DNA of 54,532 nucleotides from Pseudomonadales bacterium (GCA_019090615.1 JAHRVQ010000065.1:1-54532); one strand, 5' to 3'; shown: positions 41,568-49,941, counted from the first letter of the stretch. Program-made: numbers and translations. The notes: a model not told the origin generated them from the sequence alone.

Positions 41568-41745
41568 AACGACTCCTCAGGTTAAAATAACCACCCACAA
41601 CATGGATGCAAATCATCAATCTATACCCACTCTATATCCGCCATTATAATCGGATTTAGCGATCATAATCATCCAAAACAATCGTTTTAAACTGCCAACG
41701 GTATTTTATATTCTAGCCTTATCACTCACTAAAGCGGTAACAGCA

Positions 41746-42279
41746 ATGATCCATGAAATGACAAACATCCCAGCTGTAATTTTCAAGACTCGGACTCGAA
41801 ATGACAATATAGCGGGCGAAAACCCATTTGAATGGCGAGACGTCTCAAGCGCATCAATTTTTTCAAAAAGAAAAATCGTTTTATTCGCCTTACCCGGCGC
41901 CTTTACCCCAACCTGCTCCAGCACTCATCTTCCTGGCTATGAAGCCGCCTACGCTAATTTCCTGGCAGCCGGCGTTGATGACCTCTACTGCTTAAGCGTC
42001 AATGATGCCTTCTCCATGTTTCAGTGGGCAAACCAACTGGGCATTAAGAATGTTAAAATGCTACCAGACGGCAATGCTGACTTTACTCGCCAAATGGGCA
42101 TGTTGGTAAAAAAGGAGAATCTTGGCTTTGGAGCAAGGTCCTGGCGGTATTCCATGCTGGTTGATGACGGTAAGATCGTAAAAATGTTTGCCGAAGCGAA
42201 TAAAATGGACAACGCACCGAACGACCCCTTCGAATGCAGCGACGCGCCAACTATGTTAGGTTTTTTAAAAGATAATTAG
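41746..42279 (+). CDS. Peroxiredoxin, Prx5/AhpE-hybrid type, 177 aa
   Basis: Thiol peroxidase. The peroxidatic site is PGAFTPTCSSTHLPGYE with Cys57; the Prx5 signature LSVNDAFSMFQWANQLG and ARSWRYSMLVDDGKI follow. It is the peroxiredoxin domain of the peroxiredoxin-glutaredoxin hybrid family but lacks the glutaredoxin part, so it needs glutathione or a separate glutaredoxin for recycling. Starts at ATG 41746; an ATG four codons later begins MTNIPAV as relatives do. It is divergent from oxyR and followed by a strong terminator. Confidence 0.92.
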   Translation: MIHEMTNIPAVIFKTRTRNDNIAGENPFEWRDVSSASIFSKRKIVLFALPGAFTPTCSSTHLPGYEAAYANFLAAGVDDLYCLSVNDAFSMFQWANQLGIKNVKMLPDGNADFTRQMGMLVKKENLGFGARSWRYSMLVDDGKIVKMFAEANKMDNAPNDPFECSDAPTMLGFLKDN

Positions 42280-42329
42280 CGCCCTAGAGAACCGATCTAA
42301 TAACCATTAACACAACATCAAGCCAACAT

Positions 42330-42366
42330 AAAGAATAGGTTGGCTGTACCAGCTAACCTATTCTTT
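42330..42366 (+). terminator. Rho-independent terminator after the peroxiredoxin gene
   Basis: AAAGAATAGGTT (42330-42341) pairs with AACCTATTCTTT (42355-42366), with inner GCTG/CAGC pairs. 50 bp past the stop codon. Confidence 0.85.
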
Positions 42367-42524
42367 CCATGAACAAACCCTTAGCTTTCACCTTCGCAGA
42401 CGACATTATTTATGTCGAATTTTTTTACAGTTCTGAAAGAAACTAGCGAGAACACCCAGTAAACGCCGTCCTGGTTACTTATTCCCCCTTAATATCTCTT
42501 TGTTTTTAAACAACTAAATTTTTA

Positions 42525-42540
42525 TGGCGCGTTTTTTGCG
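42525..42540 (+). promoter_or_regulatory. Sigma-54 promoter of a PEP-CTERM gene
   Basis: TGGCGCG-TTTT-TTGCG: the GG and GC are exactly 10 bp apart and only one base of the -24 box differs from TGGCACG. It lies 48 bp upstream of the PEP-CTERM start. PEP-CTERM genes in several Gram-negative bacteria are known to be driven by RpoN with the PrsK/PrsR pair. Confidence 0.8.
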
Positions 42541-42587
42541 TAAAGGGAGTAAAGAGAATAAAAAACGATATTATAAGGATTGAATTC

Positions 42588-43133
42588 ATGAAATTACTAA
42601 AACTGAGTACCGTTACATTTTGCTGCTACGCAATGTTAGTGACGGGCGCAGCACAAGCTGGCGTTGTAAGTTACGACTTTACATGGACCGGCAACAACAA
42701 TCACTCCATGGTTGGGATGTTCACTGGCGAAGACGCTAATGCAGACAATATCCTACGTGATTTTGAGATCTCCTCATTAACATTTGAACTCTTCAACGGC
42801 AGCGGCTCATTGGGCACAACAAGTGGCGCACAAGCTTTTTCAAGTACATTTAACTTCAACTTCTCTCTTACACTCGAAACTTTTCTTGATGGCAACTCCT
42901 CAAATGGAGACGGTCAACAATGGAACGTAGGCGGACCCGGCGCGGGCTTCTTCGATGGCAGCGTATCAGCAGGGCTTAGTGTAGATGGTGCCGTAGTAGG
43001 CGGGTCTGGCACTACTGACCCACAAAACTATACTGCCACGCTCCAAACTACTAGCGTTCCCGAACCCGGCACATTTGCGCTACTAGCGCTGGGTTTATTC
43101 GGTTTGGGTTTTAATAGACACCATAGATCTTAA
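42588..43133 (+). CDS. PEP-CTERM sorting-domain protein, 181 aa
   Basis: N-terminal signal peptide ending ...GAAQA-G at about residue 25; a Gly/Ser/Asn-rich mature part with no known domain; and a C-terminal VPEPGTFALLALGLFGLGF-N-R-H-H-R, the PEP-CTERM signal for exosortase-mediated sorting. Such proteins are displayed or released with exopolysaccharide. Its sigma-54 promoter (42525) and following terminator make it a single-gene unit. No exosortase gene lies in the window, so it must be encoded elsewhere. The surrounding glycosyltransferases fit the EPS link. Confidence 0.92.
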   Translation: MKLLKLSTVTFCCYAMLVTGAAQAGVVSYDFTWTGNNNHSMVGMFTGEDANADNILRDFEISSLTFELFNGSGSLGTTSGAQAFSSTFNFNFSLTLETFLDGNSSNGDGQQWNVGGPGAGFFDGSVSAGLSVDGAVVGGSGTTDPQNYTATLQTTSVPEPGTFALLALGLFGLGFNRHHRS

Positions 43134-43146
43134 ACAATCACCTCTC

Positions 43147-43180
43147 GTCTAAAACGCCCTTTTATTAGGGCATTTTAGAC
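43147..43180. terminator. Bidirectional rho-independent terminator
   Basis: GTCTAAAACGCCC (43147-43159) pairs with GGGCATTTTAGAC (43168-43180) with one mismatch around TTTTATTA. A/T-rich flanks provide T-runs in both directions. It sits between the convergent PEP-CTERM and GT2 genes. Confidence 0.85.
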
Positions 43181-43231
43181 TGAGCGTCAATTCAATAATG
43201 TACCAGCTGCCATTTTTACTCCCATTTAAGA

Positions 43232-44215
43232 CTATAGCGGGAACTTTTTATTTTCACCCAGCGTCGCATTCGAGCCATCTCGAATAGCCGACAACAGTAC
43301 CCGTAATCTTCCCAGCCGCCGCAATGCCAATGCATAGGTTGTCAGTAGCACGGTGTAGATGCAGCGATTGACCCAATAAGTCCAATTGCCCTTCGCCCTC
43401 AAATGTTCGGTGTATACCTGATTTCTCGCGCTGTAAAATGCTCGCAAATCACTGCCGCCAGTTAACCAGGTCCTTAAGTAACTTTCATTACTCATATTCG
43501 CATTCCACGAAAACTCAAGATCATCTACGATTGAATCAGTGATGAGGACGATTTTACCACCAGAGATAGACAGCCGAGAACTAAACTCAATGTCATCCGC
43601 ATAGAGTATAAAATCGGCGTTGGGCAGACCAATTTTTTCAATCAAGCTGGCGTGAAAAAAAAACCCCCCATAAGGGCATGAAAAAACAGCGACAGTTTGA
43701 CCGCAATCGGCAACCTTAACAGCAGGCTTTTTAATAAATCGATTAAGAATTTTGGCAGGAATATCAGCATAGCAAAACCCCAGAAAACTCGATCCACTGC
43801 CGCGCTGCTGGCTAACTCGATCTATGGAATGATTCGGCCGCATAGATGTCACAGCGATATCATAGCAAGCATTTGATGCCGATAGCCGTTTGAATTGCTT
43901 AATAAGTAGGGGTAGCGCATCAGATCGTGGACAATTATCATCATCCAATAGCCAGATATATTCAGCACCCTTTGCAATGGCTTTTTCTATCCCTGCTTTA
44001 AAGCCGTTAGCAGATCCAGTATTTGAGCCTAATCGAATGATATCAACTTTATCTACGTTATCTGCGTCGGTGGATTTTCCGTACGTATAACCAGAACCAT
44101 TATCGACCACATGGACTTTCCGCACGTCCGGCAGACGCATCAGGCTGCCTAGTACCCGATTAAGCAAGGCCGATCGTTCGCCATAAGTTACGGTGACTAC
44201 ATCAATGGTTTTCAT
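43232..44215 (-). CDS. Glycosyltransferase family 2, 327 aa
   Basis: GT-A fold. VDVVTVTYGERSALLNRVL is the start, VHVVDNGSG the nucleotide loop, YIWLLDDDNCP the D-x-D metal motif, and ILYADDIEFSSRL the acceptor-side acidic motif. The GSANGFKAGIE segment is like rhamnosyl- and galactofuranosyl-transferases. No membrane helix is obvious except a short C-terminal hydrophobic stretch. It stands alone on the minus strand between two PEP-CTERM genes. Likely extends a surface polysaccharide; donor sugar unknown. Confidence 0.87.
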   Translation of the reverse strand: MKTIDVVTVTYGERSALLNRVLGSLMRLPDVRKVHVVDNGSGYTYGKSTDADNVDKVDIIRLGSNTGSANGFKAGIEKAIAKGAEYIWLLDDDNCPRSDALPLLIKQFKRLSASNACYDIAVTSMRPNHSIDRVSQQRGSGSSFLGFCYADIPAKILNRFIKKPAVKVADCGQTVAVFSCPYGGFFFHASLIEKIGLPNADFILYADDIEFSSRLSISGGKIVLITDSIVDDLEFSWNANMSNESYLRTWLTGGSDLRAFYSARNQVYTEHLRAKGNWTYWVNRCIYTVLLTTYALALRRLGRLRVLLSAIRDGSNATLGENKKFPL

Positions 44216-44694
44216 GACTCACAGCGCGCTAAAGTTTTCATAGTTCGGATATATTCCAATCTGTTCCCTCCCCTTAAGCGACAAACTAGAATACCATATT
44301 GGTATTTTTAAACATTCAATCCATATGAACCGAGCACCAATATTTTAGCCCATGACTTTTCAAAACAACAAAAATCTGCTGAGAACAAACTATAGACCAA
44401 AATATCTGCCTGATTTCAGCTTGTTGAAATCAGGCAATCAGCACGGACATCCAACACTAACTGCGGTTAACCGAAGCATAGAGTTTTTATAAAAAAACCT
44501 GAATACTGTCGCAGCGGCACAAACCCCATCGTCAATCAACAACAGGCCTAAAGCTTGTTACATCTTTTCGTTTTTTAAACCCAGAGGTGTATAGTTTGCG
44601 CAGTAAAAGATGCTAAGTTGTCAGCGCAGACAATAGATTTTCTTACAATCTGGTTATATTTTGTAGCATTTCATTGATCCACTAGGAGAAGGCA
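44216..44694. other. 479-bp divergent gap between the GT2 and SnoaL-like genes
   Basis: It contains a perfect 11-bp inverted repeat (44408-44435) and otherwise AT-rich sequence that should hold both promoters. No gene recognised. Confidence 0.6.
44408..44435. promoter_or_regulatory. Perfect inverted repeat, hairpin or operator
   Basis: GCCTGATTTCA (44408-44418) and TGAAATCAGGC (44425-44435) enclose GCTTGT. There is no T-run on either side and it lies in a divergent promoter region, so an operator is more likely than a terminator. Confidence 0.5.
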
Positions 44695-45111
44695 ATGAGC
44701 GAAGAAAATAATACAGCGATTTTAAAAAAAGCCTATCAGTACTGGAATGACAATAAAGAACACGCATTTGAAAACTGGATGGAATTAATGGCAGATGACG
44801 TCAAATTTGAATCAATTGCTGATGGCGCAAAAAACATGGAATTCACTCGAAGTTGTAAATGCAAAAATGATGTCCGCATTTACTTCCAGGAATTGGCCGC
44901 TGAGTGGGAAATGATACATTTTACAATTAATGAATTTATAGCACAAAAAGATCGTATTGTAGCGCTCGGGTCTTGTGGCTGGAAACATCGTAAAACCGGC
45001 AAGCAGGTAGACACACCTAAAGCTGACATAATTCGAATGAAAGATTCTAAGATCGTCGAATATTTTGAGTTTTTTGATTCCGCCAAAACTTTCGCCGGAT
45101 CACAACCATAA
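44695..45111 (+). CDS. SnoaL-like / NTF2-fold protein, 138 aa
   Basis: A cone-shaped alpha+beta barrel common in small isomerases, cyclases and binding proteins. The pattern is ILKKAYQYWNDNKEHAFENWME, then LMADDVKFESIADG, DVRIYFQELAAEWEMIHFTI, RIVALGSCGWKHRKTGKQV and KIVEYFEFFDS, as in SnoaL-like proteins. GGAG precedes ATG. No catalytic residues can be assigned. It is followed by a PEP-CTERM gene 152 bp later but no link is evident. Confidence 0.75.
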   Translation: MSEENNTAILKKAYQYWNDNKEHAFENWMELMADDVKFESIADGAKNMEFTRSCKCKNDVRIYFQELAAEWEMIHFTINEFIAQKDRIVALGSCGWKHRKTGKQVDTPKADIIRMKDSKIVEYFEFFDSAKTFAGSQP

Positions 45112-45263
45112 AGGGGCATTAAAGAGCCGACAGCGCCATACACCACCGTGCTTTTTAACAACGAACATAGACATATCAACTACAAAAAGGCAGACTTATA
45201 AATCTTTTTGATAGCATATTTTTATTTCAGGCTAATCATGGGCACCCTACAGGAACTCACAGA

Positions 45264-45944
45264 ATGCACATCCACAACAATTACTCTATAGCGGCTTTCG
45301 TGGCTTTCGTGGCCATTATCGCTGCTGCGCCCTCCCTTGCTACTGTGGTCAGTTTCGGCGATTTAACTTATGACGATAGCAATGAGTACATTTCCCACTC
45401 CAACGGTACCCGCTACCTGAACTTGCATGATGCAGCGTCCCTCAATTATGCACAGACTATTACAGCAACCTCGTCTGGCGGTATATATGAGGATTATCAC
45501 ATCGCTTCACAAAAAGAAGGTTACGCATTTACTAACGCATTTTTGGGGGGCCCAGTCTTAGTTGATATAATTGGCACTAGCCAGACTTTCAACCTGGCCA
45601 CCTCCCTCATCTTCGACAATGGATTTTTCGGGGATAACAATGTTCCCGAGTCGGATGTGGTTTACTTTTTGTCTGATGAAGATAACGATTACGGATTTAT
45701 CGAGTTTGTAAACACCACCGGCGAAGTAACCCTTAAGGACAGCCAGGGAGATTTTGCCGAATCGGATATGTTTTCTTCAACAGGAGATTTTGACCCACGT
45801 CACATATCATGGCTATTAGTCGATAACAGTTTTGTTACAGTCCCCGAACCTTCTTTGCTGGCATTTGTGGCGATAGGCTTATTCGGCATTGGTACTGTTC
45901 GCCGCAAATCACGAGTAAAACCAGCAGCCAAAGTACAAAATTGA
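45264..45944 (+). CDS. PEP-CTERM sorting-domain protein, 226 aa
   Basis: The signal peptide AAFVAFVAIIAAAPSLATVV contains a 9-bp in-frame repeat (AFV AFV). The mature part is acidic and rich in Asp/Asn/Gly (DLTYDDSNEYISHSNGTRYL, the start of a repeat-type domain found in several PEP-CTERM proteins). The C-terminus VPEPSLLAFVAIGLFGIGTV-R-R-K is the sorting signal, followed by a basic tail of 12 more residues. Unlike the gene at 42588 it has no recognisable sigma-54 promoter. Probably exported with exopolysaccharide. Confidence 0.88.
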   Translation: MHIHNNYSIAAFVAFVAIIAAAPSLATVVSFGDLTYDDSNEYISHSNGTRYLNLHDAASLNYAQTITATSSGGIYEDYHIASQKEGYAFTNAFLGGPVLVDIIGTSQTFNLATSLIFDNGFFGDNNVPESDVVYFLSDEDNDYGFIEFVNTTGEVTLKDSQGDFAESDMFSSTGDFDPRHISWLLVDNSFVTVPEPSLLAFVAIGLFGIGTVRRKSRVKPAAKVQN

Positions 45945-45994
45945 CGGCAGAACTATACCGCGCCGACACCTATGCACCGGTATCGTAACTTATA

Positions 45995-46612
45995 TCAGTT
46001 GTAAAGGGGGTATTCATCCCTAAGGCGCGCAAATTCATGCTTATTAACGGCAAGCTTTTCTTTTAAAGCTTCTTCTTCTCCTTCAAGTTTTCCTGCCTCA
46101 AACGTTAGCTCAAAAATTCTTTTTTGTATCACGTTAATCTCGTCGACAGTGACTCCTGATTTTTTCTTTGCAGAGAGCTCATCGATTTCCTCGGCATATT
46201 TTTCAGCTTTTTTATCAATGGATCTCAATTCACTTTTCACTTCGTTAACTTTTCTCTGCGCATGATAAAACTTTTTGCCAATAACGTAACCGACTAAAAA
46301 TACCTGCTCAAGATTGTTGGCACATACACCATTATATGCCTTGCCCCTTTCCCCAAGAATAAAACCTGAACTATCAGTGCAATATTGAACCAACCCCTCA
46401 TCATGACCGCTATTATATTCTTCGTTATTGATACTAATACCGTATTCAGAACAGGCCTTTTCATGCTTGATGGCGTTCGACTTAAGCTTGCCATTGACGC
46501 CATCCTGCTTGCCAATTAGTTGCCAATTGGCATTACTACATTCACTCTCATTCATGGAGGCGCAACCTCCCAACAAGAGTAGTGGCAGTATAATTAGGCG
46601 AGTTAATTTCAT
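45995..46612 (-). CDS. DUF2799 lipoprotein with coiled coil, 205 aa
   Basis: Lipobox LLGGC at residues 13-17; the mature part has the DUF2799 sequence ANWQLIGKQDGVNGKL, CSEYGISINNEEYNSGHDEG and YCTDSSGFILGERGKAYNGV, with conserved cysteines that may form disulfides. A long charged helix (residues about 120-195: KVNEVKSELRSIDKKAEKYA and onward) makes a coiled coil. Ala after Cys is neutral for sorting; outer membrane is likely. Function of DUF2799 is unknown. Monocistronic and convergent with the PEP-CTERM gene (50-bp gap). Confidence 0.85.
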   Translation of the reverse strand: MKLTRLIILPLLLLGGCASMNESECSNANWQLIGKQDGVNGKLKSNAIKHEKACSEYGISINNEEYNSGHDEGLVQYCTDSSGFILGERGKAYNGVCANNLEQVFLVGYVIGKKFYHAQRKVNEVKSELRSIDKKAEKYAEEIDELSAKKKSGVTVDEINVIQKRIFELTFEAGKLEGEEEALKEKLAVNKHEFARLRDEYPLYN

Positions 46613-46659
46613 AGGGTAATACCTTGCTACAAAAGTTTTTAGATTAACGCGTTTCTGGG

Positions 46660-46697
46660 ATCAAAAACGAGGCCCATCAAAAACAAGGCCCATCAAA
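46660..46697. repeat. 16-bp tandem repeat, 2.4 copies
   Basis: ATCAAAAACGAGGCCC and ATCAAAAACAAGGCCC lie end to end (46660-46691), then ATCAAA. Lies about 50 bp upstream of the DUF2799 gene start. Confidence 0.9.
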
Positions 46698-46792
46698 TCG
46701 GCACATTAACAGATCAGAATTTTTACGGCCTATAATATCGGCTAGTCATTTGAATGCGACTCACCTTGCTCACCGCGGCCAATTTTAGCGCT

Positions 46793-46989
46793 CGACTCTG
46801 GATTCGGCAACCCGAACGGATGAAAATGCAAGCGGAACAGATGTTGAGGAAACTCGCCGCCCGCATAATTCCGCATCAATCTCTGCAAATTACCAAGGGG
46901 GAAAAGCAAACTTATAGGTTGCCTTTACTCATACCGGCGAGTTCGACTATTTATTCTTTGTACCTGCCCCAACATTTGGCATAGTGCGG
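46793..46989 (+). pseudogene. Possible degraded cupredoxin gene
   Basis: In one frame, after a stop, the sequence reads VAFTHTGEFDYLFFVPAPTF (about 46917-46976), close to the C-terminal copper-site region of exported cupredoxins (FTHTGEFDYLCFIPGH in relatives; the copper Cys and His are lost here). About 120 bp upstream, SGFGNP followed after a frame change by DENASGTDVEETR recalls the N-terminus of the same proteins. A middle part is missing and there is no start codon. Homology is by eye and weak; the rest of the 391-bp gap has no gene. Confidence 0.3.
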
Positions 46990-47003
46990 TTCAAATTACA
47001 CAA

Positions 47004-47822
47004 CTACAGCTTTAACTTCATCAGCCTTTTTACTTTTAACAACAGCTTCAGAATCCAGTAATCCTGTTTATAGATTTGAATTCGGGTGATAAGGTTTCTC
47101 AACCATGATCCATTATGAGGGTAAATCTGAAAGCTGGCGCCTTCCACTCTGAACTCCTGCCTCCAGATCAATATCGGCAGGTTTGTTTTCCAGATGACAT
47201 AGGGCAAGCTGATCTGATCTCGTTTCGAATAGCGCTGGTGCTGATGCCACCATTCTTGCATCGACTGCGCCAGCTGAGGATGTTTATGCCAGCGAAACAG
47301 CACCCCATTATCAAACAGCGGTTGATCATCGGGTAAACCAGCCGCTTTATAGTCTAACAATTGACCTTCTATACAGGCCTCGTCATCGGCATCAAACTTA
47401 CCCAGGTTTCTGCAGGCAGCCACTTCTTCCGCAATAGTTGATCGATCTGAATGTAAAAACAGCCCGAGGGCAGCACCACTGTTTCTAAATTCTTCAAAAA
47501 TGCTCGTCAAATCTTCGGTGATCCTCCGGTTACCATCGACATACATGGAATATTCCACATTTTGCATGGCTTTATGCGGGAAAAATTTATACCACCGATT
47601 AGTCAGGCTAGCGCTACTCTGTGCTTCCTTGATAGGTTTGGTAGTCCAACCAGCAACCTTGTCGGCGCGATCAGAGAACAGCAGATAACGAACACCGCGG
47701 GTGCGCACTTTAGGTTTACATACTCGGTCGTAGCCAGCGACAACTGCCGAATAGATAACGGTAGTGGCCTTAAGCTGGCTATCTGACGCCAATTGACCGG
47801 GCTCTTCTTCAGCTGCCGGCAT
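47004..47822 (-). CDS. TOD1/MUCI70-like glycosyltransferase (DUF616), 272 aa
   Basis: ATTVIYSAVVAGYDRVCKPK opens the domain; RYLLFSDRA, NRWYKFFPHKAM, YSMYVDGNRRI and FLHSDRSTIAEEV follow in the order of the TOD1/MUCI70 family, with D-x-N in the YVDGN segment as a likely metal/nucleotide-sugar site. Plant members help build pectin or xylan; bacterial copies occur in polysaccharide loci. The ATG shares its A with the TGA of the methyltransferase gene upstream, so the two are translationally coupled. A short basic tail (KLLLKVKRLMKLKL) may touch the membrane. Confidence 0.8.
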   Translation of the reverse strand: MPAAEEEPGQLASDSQLKATTVIYSAVVAGYDRVCKPKVRTRGVRYLLFSDRADKVAGWTTKPIKEAQSSASLTNRWYKFFPHKAMQNVEYSMYVDGNRRITEDLTSIFEEFRNSGAALGLFLHSDRSTIAEEVAACRNLGKFDADDEACIEGQLLDYKAAGLPDDQPLFDNGVLFRWHKHPQLAQSMQEWWHQHQRYSKRDQISLPYVIWKTNLPILIWRQEFRVEGASFQIYPHNGSWLRNLITRIQIYKQDYWILKLLLKVKRLMKLKL

Positions 47823-48553
47823 CAAGTTGCGCCAAAAATGGATTTAATTTTATCGACCAGCCGAACATTAAAGCTGCCTTGCATCAGTCTCAATTCCCGC
47901 GCGCGCTCAGCGTACAGATCTGGATGGACTCGATCGAGTTCCATAGGTGATGTAACCACAAGGTCTGATACACCCAGCGCTTTAACGGCCGCTTCCTTCA
48001 CATAGAGAAGCATATTCTGCTTGTAGATGACATTCACTGTATCATCGTCCCACAGCAACGGCCTAAGCAAATCTACCGGCACAAAACCCTGTTGCGCAAA
48101 TCGGCCAGCCCAATAGTGCTGTGGCTGTTCGTTGATATGACCGGTACCACCCTGCTCGCAAATAGCAGCAGAAAACAGCACCCTGTCGCTGGCAAGGGTA
48201 AGTGATGCAATCAGTTGATCTCCCATCGATGCCGAAAGGTGCTCCGCAACTTCAATACACAGTGCCAAATCATATTTTTTTGCGGGCGCATAAGCGGCCA
48301 GCCCAAGATCATGCTCTCGAAACTCGGCTTCAGCAATTTCCAACAGCTTGCGATCGACCCAGCGACCATCAACACCTACAACCATTGTCGAGCCGTTACG
48401 TTTGCAGGCTGCCAACCAGATACCCGTGGCGCAGCCAAGGTCCAGTACCGATTTTGCTGTGATGGCGGCAAACACGATCTGCAGAATTTTGTCCGCCGAC
48501 AGCCTCGTCCGGCTGGCTCTGTTTTTATAAAATGCCTCTGTATATTCAGTCAT
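47822..48553 (-). CDS. SAM-dependent methyltransferase, 243 aa
   Basis: Class I Rossmann methyltransferase: motif I SVLDLGCATGIWLAA, post-I VGVDGRWVDRK, LALCIEVAEHLSASMGDQLI as motif IV region, and GTGHINEQPQHYWAGRFAQQ downstream, typical of polysaccharide-locus methyltransferases. It sits between the flippase gene and the TOD1-like glycosyltransferase gene, coupled to the latter. Its start codon lies at the end of a 10-bp direct repeat that duplicates SD and ATG (48551-48573). Probable target: a sugar hydroxyl of the same glycan. Confidence 0.85.
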   Translation of the reverse strand: MTEYTEAFYKNRASRTRLSADKILQIVFAAITAKSVLDLGCATGIWLAACKRNGSTMVVGVDGRWVDRKLLEIAEAEFREHDLGLAAYAPAKKYDLALCIEVAEHLSASMGDQLIASLTLASDRVLFSAAICEQGGTGHINEQPQHYWAGRFAQQGFVPVDLLRPLLWDDDTVNVIYKQNMLLYVKEAAVKALGVSDLVVTSPMELDRVHPDLYAERARELRLMQGSFNVRLVDKIKSIFGAT

Positions 48554-48573
48554 GCCTCTTCATGCCTCTTCAT
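48551..48573. repeat. 10-bp tandem repeat over a start codon
   Basis: CATGCCTCTT occurs at 48551 and 48561, then CAT. On the minus strand the unit is AAGAGGCATG, an SD plus ATG, so three ATGs in series lie upstream of or at the methyltransferase start. Confidence 0.9.
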
Positions 48574-48633
48574 ACCAACTTTATAACCCAACAGATTCAT
48601 ACCAATCCACAATCAGGATGTGAACACCGTGCC

Positions 48634-49941
48634 TCACCACAGCAACGAGGTTTTTATGCCTAGCCGCCTTCGCGCTGCCATCACAAACAGACCCGCTCTG
48701 AGCGCCTTGCCGAATCCCAATACCACGCCGGCACCGAAGGCGCCAAAAACTGGGATCAAAAATATACAGATTATCACCGTAACGACTGCACCCCAGGCAC
48801 TGATACTTAGCGCATCGTCCTGATAGTCTGTTGCGTACAGCAGTCGCATAGATAACCCCACCAGGTTAACGATGAGATATCCCACCACAATGACCACCAG
48901 TGTCTCGTAGGCGATGACAAATTCATTACCGTAGAGCAACCTGATCACATCGTCGCCAAACATCAATAACAGCAGCCCTGGTACCAGAGAGGCCAGCAGT
49001 GCGCCGAAAGAGGCAAGTTGAACCATTTTCTGCAACTTTGCCAGTTCATTCGCCTGGTACAGACGAGTGATATAGGGAGAAATTGCTGTTTCGACAAGCG
49101 TGAGGGGCAATGCAACCACCAGGGCTATATTGGCAGCGGTGCGAAAAACTGCCATATCTTCGTGGCTACCCAGAAAACCCAGCAACAAATTAATGAACTC
49201 AACATTAAAAAAGCTGACACCAGCAATGCCTATAAAGGGTAGCAGGGCGCTTTTCCAGGCCCCATAGTCGTATTCCCTGCTAACACCATGAAGCTGTTTT
49301 TGAATACGAATACGGAACCAGAACAGCGACACGGCAAGGCCACAGGTCGCTGCCGCCAGCTGCATTAAAAGTGCCTCTTCGACCGTTGCCACGGCAAAGA
49401 ACAACAGTGCAAACAGAAACATTGCAGGATGGACGATCATCGCTGGGATTGCAGCGGATACAATCATTCGAAAACCTCGGAATGCAGCCCCCTGAATAGT
49501 TATTAGAGCGAGGACCGGCACCAGTGGCAGCGCGATCAGCAACAAACGCCAGATATCCAGTTCAGCTTCTGTCGCAAATACCAGGCCTAACCCAGCGATC
49601 AATATCACGACAGGTATGAAGACCACACCGAGGAATAGATAACATGATCTTAATAACCCACCGATCAGGCCCCATTGTTGATTTTGATCGAACTTCGCTA
49701 TCTCGCGAACCATCAACTCTGGTAAGCCGATATAACAAACCAGGGCCAGGGTGCCAATGATCGACATAACGAAGGCGTAGCTGCCATAAGCTTCGACGCC
49801 GAGGCTGCGCGCCACGATGATCGAGGTGGCCACAGCGAGGGCCATATTAACCACTCTTATACCCAACGTGCCGCTAATGGCGCTAAGCAGGTCCCGCCTC
49901 AGGCTACCCGGCACACCGGCAAAATCAGTTAACCGCCTCAT
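48634..49941 (-). CDS. Oligosaccharide flippase (Wzx-like, MOP superfamily), 435 aa
   Basis: A polytopic inner-membrane protein with about 12 helices. The N-terminal helix region VNMALAVATSIIVARSLGVE followed by YGSYAFVMSIIGTLALV is characteristic of polysaccharide-export MOP proteins, as is the later FRTAANIALVVALPLTLVET. It would flip undecaprenyl-linked oligosaccharide to the periplasm. It heads the series flippase, methyltransferase, TOD1-like glycosyltransferase on the minus strand. No polymerase (Wzy) is seen in this window. Ends in a basic tail. Confidence 0.88.
   Translation of the reverse strand: MRRLTDFAGVPGSLRRDLLSAISGTLGIRVVNMALAVATSIIVARSLGVEAYGSYAFVMSIIGTLALVCYIGLPELMVREIAKFDQNQQWGLIGGLLRSCYLFLGVVFIPVVILIAGLGLVFATEAELDIWRLLLIALPLVPVLALITIQGAAFRGFRMIVSAAIPAMIVHPAMFLFALLFFAVATVEEALLMQLAAATCGLAVSLFWFRIRIQKQLHGVSREYDYGAWKSALLPFIGIAGVSFFNVEFINLLLGFLGSHEDMAVFRTAANIALVVALPLTLVETAISPYITRLYQANELAKLQKMVQLASFGALLASLVPGLLLLMFGDDVIRLLYGNEFVIAYETLVVIVVGYLIVNLVGLSMRLLYATDYQDDALSISAWGAVVTVIICIFLIPVFGAFGAGVVLGFGKALRAGLFVMAARRRLGIKTSLLW

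Noticed and set aside
41599-41640. OxyR box between oxyR and the peroxiredoxin gene (CTAT-N7-CTAT)
   Set aside because: Half-sites are in the wrong relative orientation for the ATAG-N7-CTAT pattern; control by OxyR is likely from gene order but I cannot place the site.
44586-44599. Sigma-54-like GG-N10-GC before the SnoaL-like gene
   Set aside because: Only the GG and the TTTGC of the -12 box fit; the -24 box (AGGTGTA) is poor.
46754-46984. 76-codon + strand frame in the gap after the DUF2799 gene
   Set aside because: No SD, no family resemblance, and another frame of the same stretch shows cupredoxin-like remains.
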